The notes beneath the pieces were generated by a model. It was not told the DNA's origin. It did no database searches and saw only the letters and a list, made by a program, of their open reading frames with translations. A program made the translations under genes and the position numbers. From the NCBI RefSeq assembly GCF_002954615.1, contig NZ_MSCJ01000003.1:1240001-1304000 (forward strand): a DNA stretch of 64,000 bases, read 5' to 3'. Source of the stretch: Photobacterium angustum (lineage in GTDB: Bacteria > Pseudomonadota > Gammaproteobacteria > Enterobacterales > Vibrionaceae). This document shows positions 27,288 through 36,475 of this stretch, one piece after another; positions within the stretch are counted from its first letter, which is position 1; every line of letters starts with the position of its first letter.

Positions 27288-28046
27288 TTATAAACGCATA
27301 CCACCATCAATTTCGAGAATACGCCCAGTGAAGTAGTCATTCTCAATAATATACTTCACTGTATGAGCAACCTCTTCAGGCTCACCAACACGCTCTAAAG
27401 GTGCTGACGCCTTCATTTTTTCAAGCACTTCGGGCTTCAATTGGTCTGTTAAAGGAGTATCAATCAAACCGGGAGCAATTGCAGCAACACGAATACCATA
27501 TTTTGCTAACTCTTTCGACCAACCCACAGCCATAGTTGCAACTGCAGCTTTTGATGCCGCGTAGTTAGTTTGGCCTAATGTTCCTGCTCTAGCGACACTT
27601 GAAATGTTAATAATAACGCCTTGTGATCCAGTTTTGATCATCTTTTCAGCAGCTTCTCGTCCACACAAAAATGAACCAGTAACATTAACATCCATCACCG
27701 TTTGAAATTGTTCTAAAGGCATTTTCGTTAATACGTCATTACTTTCACTAACCAGCAAGCCATCATCAAGAATACCAGCATTGTTAATTAAGACATTAAT
27801 ATGACCGAAATCTTCAATAATATGCGCAAATGCTTGAACAACTTCCTCTTCGCTTGTTACGTCAGCCTCATAGATCATTGCTTTACTATTTAGCATATGA
27901 CACTGATCTTGCGTTTGACGTAGCCCAGCTGAGTTGATATCAATTAAAGCCAATTCAGCGCCCATTTGAGCTAGAGTTACAGCCATCATCTGGCCTAGAC
28001 CTTGACTAGCACCGGTAATGACAACAACGCTATTCTCAATATTCAT
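27288..28046 (-). CDS. Short-chain dehydrogenase/reductase (FabG-like)
   Basis: This 252-residue SDR oxidoreductase has the cofactor loop TGASQGLGQ, NNAG, the catalytic Ser in INISSVARAG, and YAASKAA with the catalytic Tyr and Lys. An Asp after strand beta-2 (LIDINS) suggests NAD(H) preference. It follows thiolase and HIBCH-like genes on the same strand, so it probably acts on a hydroxyacyl-CoA or 3-oxoacyl-CoA in the same catabolic route, for example as a 3-hydroxyacyl-CoA dehydrogenase. Ribosome site AGGAGC precedes the ATG. Confidence 0.85.
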   Translation of the reverse strand: MNIENSVVVITGASQGLGQMMAVTLAQMGAELALIDINSAGLRQTQDQCHMLNSKAMIYEADVTSEEEVVQAFAHIIEDFGHINVLINNAGILDDGLLVSESNDVLTKMPLEQFQTVMDVNVTGSFLCGREAAEKMIKTGSQGVIINISSVARAGTLGQTNYAASKAAVATMAVGWSKELAKYGIRVAAIAPGLIDTPLTDQLKPEVLEKMKASAPLERVGEPEEVAHTVKYIIENDYFTGRILEIDGGMRL

Positions 28047-28148
28047 TTATTGCTCCTGAATTAAAACAAAATTTTTGACTTTGCTACTTTAACGTATATT
28101 TAACTATCACAATAATTCTATTCATAAAATCTAAGTTATTATAAATAG

Positions 28149-29348
28149 TTAGCTAATATTCACCTGATTAAGTGGATTTTCATGCTCAGACCAGATAGGT
28201 GTAAATATTTGCTCAATGATCTTTGTATCAACATCACTTACTGATGAATAAATCCAGTTAGGCGTATAATCTTTATCGATCAAATGTGCACGGACACCTT
28301 CTTTAAACTCACCCAACAAACCACAATTCACTGAAAGGCCCAATTCCATTTTTATACAGTCTAGTAAAGATACATCTTTATAGTCCTGTATTTGTTTAAA
28401 ACAGATATGTGCGGTAATAGGGCTACCTGCATTCATTACCTTTTTTGCAGTCTCAATCCAGAGCCCCAAACCATCAATGGCATTAATCTGTTCGAAAATA
28501 GTAGGTAATGATTGGGAAAAACAGGCCGCCTGAATTTGCGCAAAGTATGGCATTAATTGATTTGCTGGTAACACGGAGTGCTCTTCTACAGCACAGTTAT
28601 TTAATATGGTCGAGATTGCTTCTGATACCGATGACTGGCTTTGTATATCAGCCAATACTGTTGACCACGGGTAATGCTTTAGTTGATTGACAACATTATC
28701 ATAAGCACTATTTGGAACAATATGATCAACCATTGCTAAATCACGAGCATCACAGACGTTGATACGTGCGCCTGTTAATCCCAAAAACAAACCGATACCA
28801 GCAGGAAGTTGGTTTAAAAACCATGTCGCACCAACATCAGGATATAAACCAATAGTTATTTCTGGCATGGCTAATACTGTATTAGGTAAAGCAACGCGGT
28901 GACTTGCGCCTATATATAAACCTAACCCTCCCCCCATGATGAACCCATGTCCCCACGCAATAACGGGTTTGTTATAGTGATGGATGAGTAAATTACAACT
29001 ATATTCGACAGAGAAATATTCAGTTAAAAACGGTTTAGCTACGTGGCTATCGATTTGATCTAAATCTATTTGTGGTGGCTTATGTTGATGATTTAAAGCA
29101 GGATCATTTTCCATTGCATAATACATACTACGCACATCCCCACCCGCACAAAAAGCGCGATCACCCTTCGATTTAAAAATTACAGCAACAATGCTTTCAT
29201 CTTCACGCCAAAGCTGTAAATACTGGTAAATCGTTTTATGCATATTTAACGTTAGTGCATTAAGCGATGATGGATTATCCAGCTCTAGTACACCAATACT
29301 ATGTCCATCAGTACAACGTATATAGGAAACATTAACCATTCCTGTCAT
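28149..29348 (-). CDS. 3-hydroxyisobutyryl-CoA hydrolase-like (enoyl-CoA hydratase family)
   Basis: This 399-residue crotonase-fold protein carries the hallmarks of the HIBCH branch: SKGDRAFCAGGDVRSMYYAM, GHGFIMGGGLGLYIG for the oxyanion hole, and MPEITIGLYPDVGATWFLNQ with the catalytic-region Glu, plus a long C-terminal half absent from plain enoyl-CoA hydratases. HIBCH removes CoA from 3-hydroxyisobutyryl-CoA in valine breakdown. ATG 29348 is preceded by AAGGAG. It lies 41 bases after the thiolase gene in a minus-strand operon that diverges from the liu genes. Confidence 0.83.
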   Translation of the reverse strand: MTGMVNVSYIRCTDGHSIGVLELDNPSSLNALTLNMHKTIYQYLQLWREDESIVAVIFKSKGDRAFCAGGDVRSMYYAMENDPALNHQHKPPQIDLDQIDSHVAKPFLTEYFSVEYSCNLLIHHYNKPVIAWGHGFIMGGGLGLYIGASHRVALPNTVLAMPEITIGLYPDVGATWFLNQLPAGIGLFLGLTGARINVCDARDLAMVDHIVPNSAYDNVVNQLKHYPWSTVLADIQSQSSVSEAISTILNNCAVEEHSVLPANQLMPYFAQIQAACFSQSLPTIFEQINAIDGLGLWIETAKKVMNAGSPITAHICFKQIQDYKDVSLLDCIKMELGLSVNCGLLGEFKEGVRAHLIDKDYTPNWIYSSVSDVDTKIIEQIFTPIWSEHENPLNQVNIS

Positions 29349-29389
29349 CACTTACTCCTTCGCCTTAATTTCCGATCTTCAACGTCATA

Positions 29390-30664
29390 CTATTTAACAT
29401 CAACTTCAATCGCAATTGCCAATGCTTCCCCTCCACCAACACATACAGCAGCAACACCTTTTAGCGTTTTCGTTTTAGTGCTACTCAACATTTGTACTTT
29501 TTGTCGTAATGTATGGGTCAATGTCACCACAACTCTTGCTCCCGTTGCTCCTATTGGATGGCCTAACGCACAAGCTCCACCGTTAACATTCACTTTTTCA
29601 GCATCAATGCCTAACTGCTTTATCGCGGCAATTGTTACCACAGCAAAAGCTTCGTTAATTTCCCACAAATCAACATCATCAATGGACCAATTAAGATCAT
29701 CTAATAATTGGTTAATGGCATGAATAGGTGCAATGGTAAACTCATCAGGATCACGACTATGACTTGCATACCCTTTAATTATCGCCAGTGGATCTAAGCC
29801 TTGTCGGCGAACTTGCTCTGCTTCCATTAACACTAGAGCTGCAGCGCCGTCACCAATAGCACTTGATGAAGCTGCTGTGATCGTGCCTTGTTCACCGTGT
29901 TGCGAAAATAAAGGTGGGAGATTTGGTATTTTCTTTGGGTTAACTTCATTTGGGTGCTGATCTTTTTCAACTGTCACCAAGGCTTTTTTACTCTGAGCGG
30001 TAATAGGGACGATTTCAGCGTGAAATGCCTGACGATTATCCGCTTCTCGGGCTTTATTGATTGACCTTATAGCCCACTCATCCATGGTTTCGCGTGAAAT
30101 ATCATACTTAGTCGCCGTTTGTTGGCCATAAACACCCATTAAATGCCCATCAAATGCATCTTGCAATCCATCTAAGTATAAATGATCCAGTACCGCTTTA
30201 TGGCCTATTCGCATACCATTTCGGCTGTCTGTTAATAAATAAGGGGCATTGGTCATGCTCTCCATACCCCCTGCTACAGCCGCTCGGATCGCCCCAGCTT
30301 TAATCATATCGCAAGCCAATAAGATAGATTTTAACCCTGAGCCACAAACCTTGTTTATCGTTGTACAGGAAACCGATACAGGAATTTTGGCCATCAAAGC
30401 AGCTTGTCTTGCAGGTGCTTGCCCAACACCTGCCGTTAATACACAGCCCATAAAGACTTCATCAATCAATTGTGCAATGTGCTCATACTCTATCTCACTA
30501 TTATGTTCTAAAGTCGTATCTGTTGGCTGAACACGCTTGACATCTCGTAATGCAGCTTCAATAACAATACTACCAAGCTGAGATGCGGAAAAATGCCGTA
30601 AATCGCCTTGAAAACTCCCAATTGGCGTTCTTTTAGCAGCAACGATCAGAATATCCTTACTCAT
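29390..30664 (-). CDS. Thiolase (acetyl-CoA/3-ketoacyl-CoA acyltransferase)
   Basis: This 424-residue thiolase has the acylated cysteine in TTINKVCGSGLKSI, the His region NGGACALGHPIGATGARVV and the second cysteine region GVAAVCVGGGEALAI. It splits acetoacetyl-CoA or 3-ketoacyl-CoA. Acetoacetate from leucine degradation is a plausible source given the neighbouring HMG-CoA lyase. ATG 30664 is preferred, with AGAGGTG seven bases upstream. An insert around residues 35-60 (EHNSEIEYEHIAQL) makes it longer than the usual 390-400 residues. Confidence 0.88.
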   Translation of the reverse strand: MSKDILIVAAKRTPIGSFQGDLRHFSASQLGSIVIEAALRDVKRVQPTDTTLEHNSEIEYEHIAQLIDEVFMGCVLTAGVGQAPARQAALMAKIPVSVSCTTINKVCGSGLKSILLACDMIKAGAIRAAVAGGMESMTNAPYLLTDSRNGMRIGHKAVLDHLYLDGLQDAFDGHLMGVYGQQTATKYDISRETMDEWAIRSINKAREADNRQAFHAEIVPITAQSKKALVTVEKDQHPNEVNPKKIPNLPPLFSQHGEQGTITAASSSAIGDGAAALVLMEAEQVRRQGLDPLAIIKGYASHSRDPDEFTIAPIHAINQLLDDLNWSIDDVDLWEINEAFAVVTIAAIKQLGIDAEKVNVNGGACALGHPIGATGARVVVTLTHTLRQKVQMLSSTKTKTLKGVAAVCVGGGEALAIAIEVDVK

Positions 30665-30750
30665 ACCAATCACCTCTTTACGTCAATTTAGAAAACATTG
30701 CCTTGCAGGAATATTAGGGGATTTCTTGACGCTTTTGTAAGCATAGCACT

Positions 30751-30768
30751 AACATTTACGTAAACGTT
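30751..30768. promoter_or_regulatory. Putative LiuR operator between thiolase and liuR
   Basis: AACATTTACGTAAACGTT is an 18-bp palindrome with a single mismatch, centred on TTTACGTAAA, in the divergent promoter region. It resembles the LiuR motif described for proteobacterial leucine-degradation genes, as I recall it. Confidence 0.6.
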
Positions 30769-30865
30769 AAGAAACATTTGCTGGGATTTTAATACTCAAA
30801 ATCACTGCTCTGCTTAACCGATAGGTGAAAAGTTTTTACCTATCTAACGTTGCAGGAGACTCAAT

Positions 30866-31252
30866 GTGATGACTTTCAAAATCAGCGAGCTTGCAAACGA
30901 ATTTAAAATAACACCACGCAGTATTCGCTTTTATGAAGATATAGGTTTGCTTTCACCTAAACGAGATGGCGTTAATCGTGTCTATGGACGACGAGATAAA
31001 ATTCGGCTCGGTTTAATACTTCGCGGTAAGCGTTTAGGCTTCTCTTTACAAGAAATCGGTGAACTTTTCAGTTTATACGATGACAATAAAAGCCATGATC
31101 AGCTACTTTCAATGATCGATATCATCGTTCAAAAACAACGACAACTAACTCATCAACGCGCTGATATTGATATCACTCTTATTGAACTTGAACGCGCAAA
31201 AAAACGCTGCAAGCAAGCCTTAATAAAATCAGATTTATACAAAAACAAGTAG
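30866..31252 (+). CDS. liuR: MerR-family regulator LiuR
   Basis: This 128-residue MerR protein has the wing-helix start [30 protein letters not shown], followed by [28 protein letters not shown] and a dimer coiled coil. It is the standard first gene of the liu branched-chain amino acid operon and represses it until intermediates accumulate. The start is GTG 30866 (7 bases after AGGAG) or the following ATG 30869. It is 31 bases upstream of liuA and divergent from the thiolase gene, which it may also control through the shared palindrome. Confidence 0.88.
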   Translation: MMTFKISELANEFKITPRSIRFYEDIGLLSPKRDGVNRVYGRRDKIRLGLILRGKRLGFSLQEIGELFSLYDDNKSHDQLLSMIDIIVQKQRQLTHQRADIDITLIELERAKKRCKQALIKSDLYKNK

Positions 31253-31283
31253 TCACAAATGTTTCCGCAAAGGAGGCTTTACC

Positions 31284-32444
31284 ATGCATAGCCAATACGC
31301 ACCGCTCAACTTTGATTTAGGTGATACTGCCAATATGCTGCGCGAACAGGTTAACTTATATGCTGCTGAACATATTGCCCCTATCGCTAACGAAATAGAT
31401 CAAAACAATCAATTTCCCCATTACCTCTGGCAATCATTAGGTCAAATGGGCTTACTTGGCGTCACCATTGCTGAACAATACGGTGGGGCTGCTATGGGCT
31501 ATTTAGAGCATGTTATCGTGATGGAAGAGATCAGTCGTGCTTCTGCCTCAATCGGATTGAGCTACGGTGCCCATTCCAACTTATGTACAAACCAAATATT
31601 CAGAAATGGCAATGATGCTCAAAAGCAACAATACCTACCCGCATTAATCACAGGAGAACACATTGGTGCACTGGCAATGAGCGAAGTTAATGCTGGGTCT
31701 GATGTTATGAGTATGAAGTTAAAGGCAGAAGATCACGGTGATCATTTTGTACTCAACGGTAATAAAATGTGGATCACTAATGGACCAGAGGCCAATACGC
31801 TTGTGGTCTATGCCCGCACCTCATCCAACGCAATTACTGCCTTTATTATTGAATCACAATTTGATGGTTTCTCTACTGCGCAAAAGCTCAACAAATTAGG
31901 TATGCGTGGCTCAAATACTTGCGAGTTAGTTTTTATTAACTGCAAAGTACCGAAACAAAACGTACTGGGTGAAGTAGACCACGGCGCAAAAGTCTTAATG
32001 AGTGGATTAGACTTCGAGCGCGTAGTACTTGCCGCTGGTCCACTCGGTATTGCGCAATCATGTTTGGATGTCGTGATCCCTTACATCCATGAACGAAAAC
32101 AATTTGGTAAAGCGATTGGTGAATTTGAGCTGATCCAAGCCAAAATTGCAGATATGTATACCCAACTCAATGCTGCTCGCAGCTATGTTTACACCGTTGC
32201 AAAAGCCTGTGACCGCGGTGAAGTCACCCGTAAAGATGCAGCTGGAGTGATTTTACTCAGTGCAGAACTAGCCACGAAAATGGCGTTAGAAACTATTCAA
32301 ATACTCGGTGGTAATGGCTATATCAATGATTACCCTGCCGGACGTTTATTAAGAGATGCAAAACTCTATGAAATTGGTGCAGGAACTTCAGAGATAAGAC
32401 GCATGCTAATTGGACGTGAATTATTCTCAGAATCAGCTCGCTAA
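31284..32444 (+). CDS. liuA: Isovaleryl-CoA dehydrogenase
   Basis: This 386-residue FAD acyl-CoA dehydrogenase converts isovaleryl-CoA to 3-methylcrotonyl-CoA. The catalytic Glu of isovaleryl-CoA dehydrogenases is in [16 protein letters not shown] (Glu245), and the position that carries Glu in medium-chain enzymes is Gly here ([13 protein letters not shown]), which is the diagnostic swap. FAD-binding [12 protein letters not shown] and the IWITNG-like KMWITNG are present. AAAGGAGG precedes the ATG. Second gene of the liu operon. Confidence 0.92.
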   Translation: MHSQYAPLNFDLGDTANMLREQVNLYAAEHIAPIANEIDQNNQFPHYLWQSLGQMGLLGVTIAEQYGGAAMGYLEHVIVMEEISRASASIGLSYGAHSNLCTNQIFRNGNDAQKQQYLPALITGEHIGALAMSEVNAGSDVMSMKLKAEDHGDHFVLNGNKMWITNGPEANTLVVYARTSSNAITAFIIESQFDGFSTAQKLNKLGMRGSNTCELVFINCKVPKQNVLGEVDHGAKVLMSGLDFERVVLAAGPLGIAQSCLDVVIPYIHERKQFGKAIGEFELIQAKIADMYTQLNAARSYVYTVAKACDRGEVTRKDAAGVILLSAELATKMALETIQILGGNGYINDYPAGRLLRDAKLYEIGAGTSEIRRMLIGRELFSESAR

Positions 32445-32454
32445 GGAGTAAGCC

Positions 32455-34062
32455 ATGGCTCAACTTACCTCAAAAGTAGATACAACCAGCCAATGGTTCA
32501 AAAACAATAATGATGAGATGCAATTGTTGGTTGACGACTTAAACACCCACCTAGAGATAATCCATCAAGGTGGTGGAGAATCGGCATTAGCACATCAAAA
32601 AAAACAAGGTAAACAACCGGTAAGACAAAGAATTCATCAGTTACTTGATAAACACAGTCCATGGTTAGAAATAGCACCTTTTGCCGCACTAAATGTCTAT
32701 AGCGAAGCCGTGCCTTGTGCTGGGATTATTGCTGGCATCGGCTACATCCACCAGCATGCGTGTATGATCATTGCCAATGATCCTTCGGTTAAGGGTGGAA
32801 CATATTTCCCACTAACGGTAAAGAAACACCTTAGAGCCCAAGAAATCGCTGAAAAGTGTCATCTTCCCTGTATTTATATTGTTGATTCAGGCGGCGCTAA
32901 CCTACCACACCAAGCCGAAGTCTTTGCCGATAAAGATCATTTTGGTCGCATATTTTTCAATCAAGCTCAAATGTCAGCGAAAGGGATCCCTCAAATTGCC
33001 GTTGTTATGGGGCTGTGCACTGCAGGTGGCGCATACATTCCAGCCATGTCTGATGTGTCTATCATGGTAAAAGATCAAGCAACGATCTATTTAGCTGGTC
33101 CCCCTTTAGTAAAAGCAGCAACAGGTGAAGAAGTAACAGCACAGGAATTGGGTGGAGCAGATGTTCATTGTAAAAAATCAGGTCTTGCTGATTATTATGC
33201 CAATGATGAAGCGCATGCATTGAGTCTTACACGTGATGCTATTGCTAGCTGCAATATGGCAAGTGCTAGTATTCATCATGATTCCATTGCATCTCCACCT
33301 AAATACAGCATGGATGACATCTACGGCATTGTGGGTACCAATATCCGTATTCCATTTGATATTAAAGAGCTCATAGCCCGTTTAGTCGACAACTCTGAAT
33401 TTGATGAATTTAAAGCTATGTATGGCAATACCCTCGTTTGTGGCTTTGGCGCTATTGAAGGCCACCCTGTTGGCATTGTTGCTAATAATGGCATTCTATT
33501 TTCAGAATCGGCACAAAAAGGCGCTCACTTTATTGAGCTATGTTGTAAGCGGAAAATCCCTCTGTTGTTTTTACAAAACATCACCGGATTTATGGTTGGT
33601 AAACGGGTTGAAGCAGAAGGTATTGCAAAACACGGCGCAAAAATGGTGATGGCTGTTGCCTGTGCCAATGTGCCCAAATTTACCGTTATCATCGGAGGTT
33701 CTTACGGCGCAGGGAATTATGGCATGTGCGGGAGAGCTTATGATCCAACCCTGTTATGGATGTGGCCTAATGCACGCATATCCGTCATGGGTGGTGAGCA
33801 AGCCGCAGAAGTCCTATCACAAATCACTCAGGCTATCCGCCAACGAGAAAATAAACCTTGGACGGAGCAAGACGAACAACAAATCAAACAGCCAATTTTA
33901 GAGCTCTATGACAAACAAGGTCATCCCTACTACGCCAGTGCAAGGCTATGGGATGACGGCATTATTGATCCTAAATCTACACGTGATGTATTAGCTCAGG
34001 CGCTTTCAATTACTCAGCATGTCCCTATAAAAGAAACCCGATTTGGTATTTTCCGCATGTAA
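32455..34062 (+). CDS. liuB: 3-methylcrotonyl-CoA carboxylase beta (carboxyltransferase) subunit
   Basis: This 535-residue carboxyltransferase is of the acetyl/propionyl/methylcrotonyl-CoA family. Two crotonase-like halves are visible: the N half with [10 protein letters not shown] and [17 protein letters not shown], the C half with [25 protein letters not shown] and [18 protein letters not shown]. It transfers CO2 from carboxybiotin to 3-methylcrotonyl-CoA and needs the biotin-bearing alpha subunit (LiuD), which is missing from this operon. TAAGGAG precedes the ATG. Confidence 0.93.
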   Translation: MAQLTSKVDTTSQWFKNNNDEMQLLVDDLNTHLEIIHQGGGESALAHQKKQGKQPVRQRIHQLLDKHSPWLEIAPFAALNVYSEAVPCAGIIAGIGYIHQHACMIIANDPSVKGGTYFPLTVKKHLRAQEIAEKCHLPCIYIVDSGGANLPHQAEVFADKDHFGRIFFNQAQMSAKGIPQIAVVMGLCTAGGAYIPAMSDVSIMVKDQATIYLAGPPLVKAATGEEVTAQELGGADVHCKKSGLADYYANDEAHALSLTRDAIASCNMASASIHHDSIASPPKYSMDDIYGIVGTNIRIPFDIKELIARLVDNSEFDEFKAMYGNTLVCGFGAIEGHPVGIVANNGILFSESAQKGAHFIELCCKRKIPLLFLQNITGFMVGKRVEAEGIAKHGAKMVMAVACANVPKFTVIIGGSYGAGNYGMCGRAYDPTLLWMWPNARISVMGGEQAAEVLSQITQAIRQRENKPWTEQDEQQIKQPILELYDKQGHPYYASARLWDDGIIDPKSTRDVLAQALSITQHVPIKETRFGIFRM

Positions 34063-34078
34063 CTTTTTAGGTCATATT

Positions 34079-34882
34079 ATGAAAACACAACCAAATATCT
34101 TAGTGTCGGTTTCACCTAATAATATCGCGACCATTACTTTAAACCGTGTCGATAAATCGAATGCTTTTAATGCTGAAATCATCGGTGATCTGCTCACCGC
34201 CCTTAATCAACTTAAAATAAACAAAGAGATACGCGGCCTACTACTTGAAGCCAATGGTAAACATTTTTCATCGGGTGCTGATCTGCATTGGATGAAAAAC
34301 ATGGCTTTAGAAACAGAGGAAAATAATCAAAAAGATGCAGCTCAACTTGCTGAACTTCTAAATCAACTCAATCACTTTCCAGCTCCCACCATTGCCGTCG
34401 TTCAAGGTGCTGCTTTTGGGGGCGCATTAGGGTTAATTTGCTGCTGTGATATTGCTATTGCAAGTATCAACGCTAAATTCTGTTTAAGTGAAGTAAGGTT
34501 AGGGTTAGTGCCAGCAACAATTGCCCCGTATGTTTGTCGTGCGATAGGGATCCGCCAAGCAAAACGTTTTATGTTAACCGCAGAGTTAATCACGGTAGAA
34601 AAAGCACTCAAACTTGGTTTAATTCATCATATTTGTGATGATATACAACAAGAAAAACAGGTAATAATTCAGCAAATTTTAACCAATAGTCCAGCAGCGC
34701 TTGCAACAGTCAAAACCTTATGTAGCCAATGCGAAATCACAATAATTGATCAGAGTTTAATTCGTTATACCAGTGAATTAATCGCCAAAGTCAGATGTTC
34801 ACCACAAGCACAAGAAGGCATACAAGCTTTTTTCGATAAAGTCCCACCAAGTTGGAGTAAAGCCAATGACATTAACGAATAA
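34079..34882 (+). CDS. liuC: Methylglutaconyl-CoA hydratase
   Basis: This 267-residue enoyl-CoA hydratase-fold enzyme has the oxyanion motif SSGADLHWMKNMA and AAFGGALGLICCCDIAIA, followed by SEVRLGLVPATIAPYV. The pattern fits methylglutaconyl-CoA hydratase, which hydrates 3-methylglutaconyl-CoA to HMG-CoA. I chose ATG 34079 (after TAGGT) because the twelve codons upstream overlap the end of liuB and are not family sequence. Its 3' end overlaps liuE by 17 bases, exactly where liuD would be expected. Confidence 0.88.
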   Translation: MKTQPNILVSVSPNNIATITLNRVDKSNAFNAEIIGDLLTALNQLKINKEIRGLLLEANGKHFSSGADLHWMKNMALETEENNQKDAAQLAELLNQLNHFPAPTIAVVQGAAFGGALGLICCCDIAIASINAKFCLSEVRLGLVPATIAPYVCRAIGIRQAKRFMLTAELITVEKALKLGLIHHICDDIQQEKQVIIQQILTNSPAALATVKTLCSQCEITIIDQSLIRYTSELIAKVRCSPQAQEGIQAFFDKVPPSWSKANDINE

Positions 34883-35807
34883 GCTTCAATTATCGCTACC
34901 CGATGCTATTACCGTTTTTGAGGTTGGCCCCCGTGATGGATTACAAAACGAACCTCACCTTTCAGCATTAGGTGATAAAGCAACAGCTCTTAAAATAGCG
35001 CTGATTAATGAATTGAGTCAGACAGGGTTAACACATATCGAATCAGGTGCATTTGTTTCGCCAAAGATGATCCCAACGATGGCTGATTCAGATAGTGTAT
35101 TCTCGCACATTCAACGTCATCCCAATATATTTTACTCAGCTCTGACTCCTAATTTACAAGGGCTAGAAGCGGCCATTAACGTTAATGCCAATGAAGTCGC
35201 TATCTTTACTTCTTGCTCTGAAACCTTCACTAAAAAAAATATACACGCCAGTATTGATGAAAGCCTTCGACGATTTGAGTCTGTTATTGCGATAGCCCAT
35301 CAACACTTAATACCTGTACGTGCTTATTTATCCTGTGTTATAGATTGTCCGTACGAAGGAAAAACACCACCACAACAAGTCGCAGAAATTGCAAAGACTC
35401 TCACCGACATGGGCTGTTATCAAGTGTCACTGGGAGACACAATAGGAACAGGAACGCCGTTACGAGTTGCTGCAATGTTAGAATGTGTAAGTCAACATAT
35501 TCAATCAAAAGCCATCGCCGTCCATTTCCATGATAGTTATGGACAAGCCTTAGCGAATATTTATCAAGCAATGCAAATGGGAATTACGACAATAGACAGT
35601 AGTATTGCGGGATTAGGTGGTTGCCCATATGCACCAGGAGCAAGTGGTAATGTAGCAACAGAAGATGTTATTTACTTATGCCAAGGGCTTAACATCAATA
35701 CCGGCATAGATTTAGAAAAAATCACATTGATTAGTCAAACATTTTGCCAACAATTGGGGATACGCCCACAGTCTAAAGTTGCTTTAGCTATGGCGCATCG
35801 CCCATAA
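34866..35807 (+). CDS. liuE: Hydroxymethylglutaryl-CoA lyase
   Basis: This 313-residue TIM-barrel lyase splits HMG-CoA into acetoacetate and acetyl-CoA. The start motif VFEVGPRDGLQNEP (metal and catalytic Arg/Asp), the metal histidines in VHFHDSYGQALAN and the signature GLGGCPYAPGASGN with the catalytic Cys253 are all intact. The ATG lies inside the end of liuC, so the two are translationally coupled. Final gene of the operon; three bases separate it from the convergent gene at 35811. Confidence 0.94.
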   Translation: MTLTNKLQLSLPDAITVFEVGPRDGLQNEPHLSALGDKATALKIALINELSQTGLTHIESGAFVSPKMIPTMADSDSVFSHIQRHPNIFYSALTPNLQGLEAAINVNANEVAIFTSCSETFTKKNIHASIDESLRRFESVIAIAHQHLIPVRAYLSCVIDCPYEGKTPPQQVAEIAKTLTDMGCYQVSLGDTIGTGTPLRVAAMLECVSQHIQSKAIAVHFHDSYGQALANIYQAMQMGITTIDSSIAGLGGCPYAPGASGNVATEDVIYLCQGLNINTGIDLEKITLISQTFCQQLGIRPQSKVALAMAHRP

Positions 35808-35810
35808 ACT

Positions 35811-36089
35811 TTATTCTGCGTCTCTACGAACTCGTTCTTCAGATTCAAGCTCGTTCACAGCATCCCATAACTGTTGTTCACGAATACGTTGACGTTCTAA
35901 GTTGGCATTAATACCATCGACAATCTGTTTATCTAATGGGCCTAAATAGTTATCAGCACAATCATGAAAGATACTTCGAAACTCTTCCATCGTTGGTAAT
36001 CGATTATTATGTTCTTCAAAGTTATCAAAAATATCATGAACTTTAACTGACATATCCCGCTTCATGCTTTCTATCTCTGAACTATCCAT
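35811..36089 (-). CDS. Conserved-looking hypothetical protein, charged and helical
   Basis: This 92-residue soluble protein is rich in Glu, Arg and Asp, with a predicted helical C-terminus (NANLERQRIREQQLWDAVNELESEER). I recognise no domain. ATG 36089 is chosen because GGGAG lies five bases upstream. It is transcribed towards liuE. Probably a single gene. Confidence 0.68.
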   Translation of the reverse strand: MDSSEIESMKRDMSVKVHDIFDNFEEHNNRLPTMEEFRSIFHDCADNYLGPLDKQIVDGINANLERQRIREQQLWDAVNELESEERVRRDAE

Positions 36090-36188
36090 ATACTCCCTCG
36101 AGTGCACTTAGTTTCATACGATCTAATAACAGAAATATCTAAAACCGTCATTAAGTTCTAGAACAAACCATTAATATTTACACTTTAT

Positions 36189-36207
36189 GTCACAAAAACT
36201 TTGTGAC
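36189..36207. repeat. Perfect inverted repeat, possible operator
   Basis: GTCACAAA-AAC-TTTGTGAC: 8-base arms with a 3-base spacer. The stem is AT-rich with no T tail, so a protein-binding site is likelier than a terminator. Confidence 0.5.
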
Positions 36208-36232
36208 TATCAGCCACAATATTCAAAATCGA

Positions 36233-36253
36233 TTGATAAATACTGTGTATCAA
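36233..36253. repeat. Inverted repeat TTGATA-9-TATCAA
   Basis: TTGATA at 36233-36238 and TATCAA at 36248-36253, nine bases between the arms. It lies 30 bases after the GTCACAAA repeat; a candidate operator for the gene at 36476. Confidence 0.4.
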
Positions 36254-36475
36254 TAATATCCTAGCTATGAGGACGTAATCATAAAAATCCATCTTCAGTA
36301 TAGTGCGATTACACATGATAAAGATGATGATTTGGTGATGAATATGTAACAACTGAGACAACTAACTTTTGTTAGCACACTATCATCACAATTTAAGTGC
36401 CTCTATTCTCAGTAAAAATAACATCTGGATTCCGATGTTTTTTTAGATCTATAGTGTCGAATTCAGAAAGGAAGT

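Larger units (their letters stand above)
36090..36475. other. 386-bp intergenic region with two inverted repeats
   Basis: No open frame with a ribosome site is visible. The region carries two perfect inverted repeats (36189-36207 and 36233-36253, listed separately) and should hold promoters for the minus-strand gene before it and for the outer-membrane-like gene after it. Confidence 0.5.
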
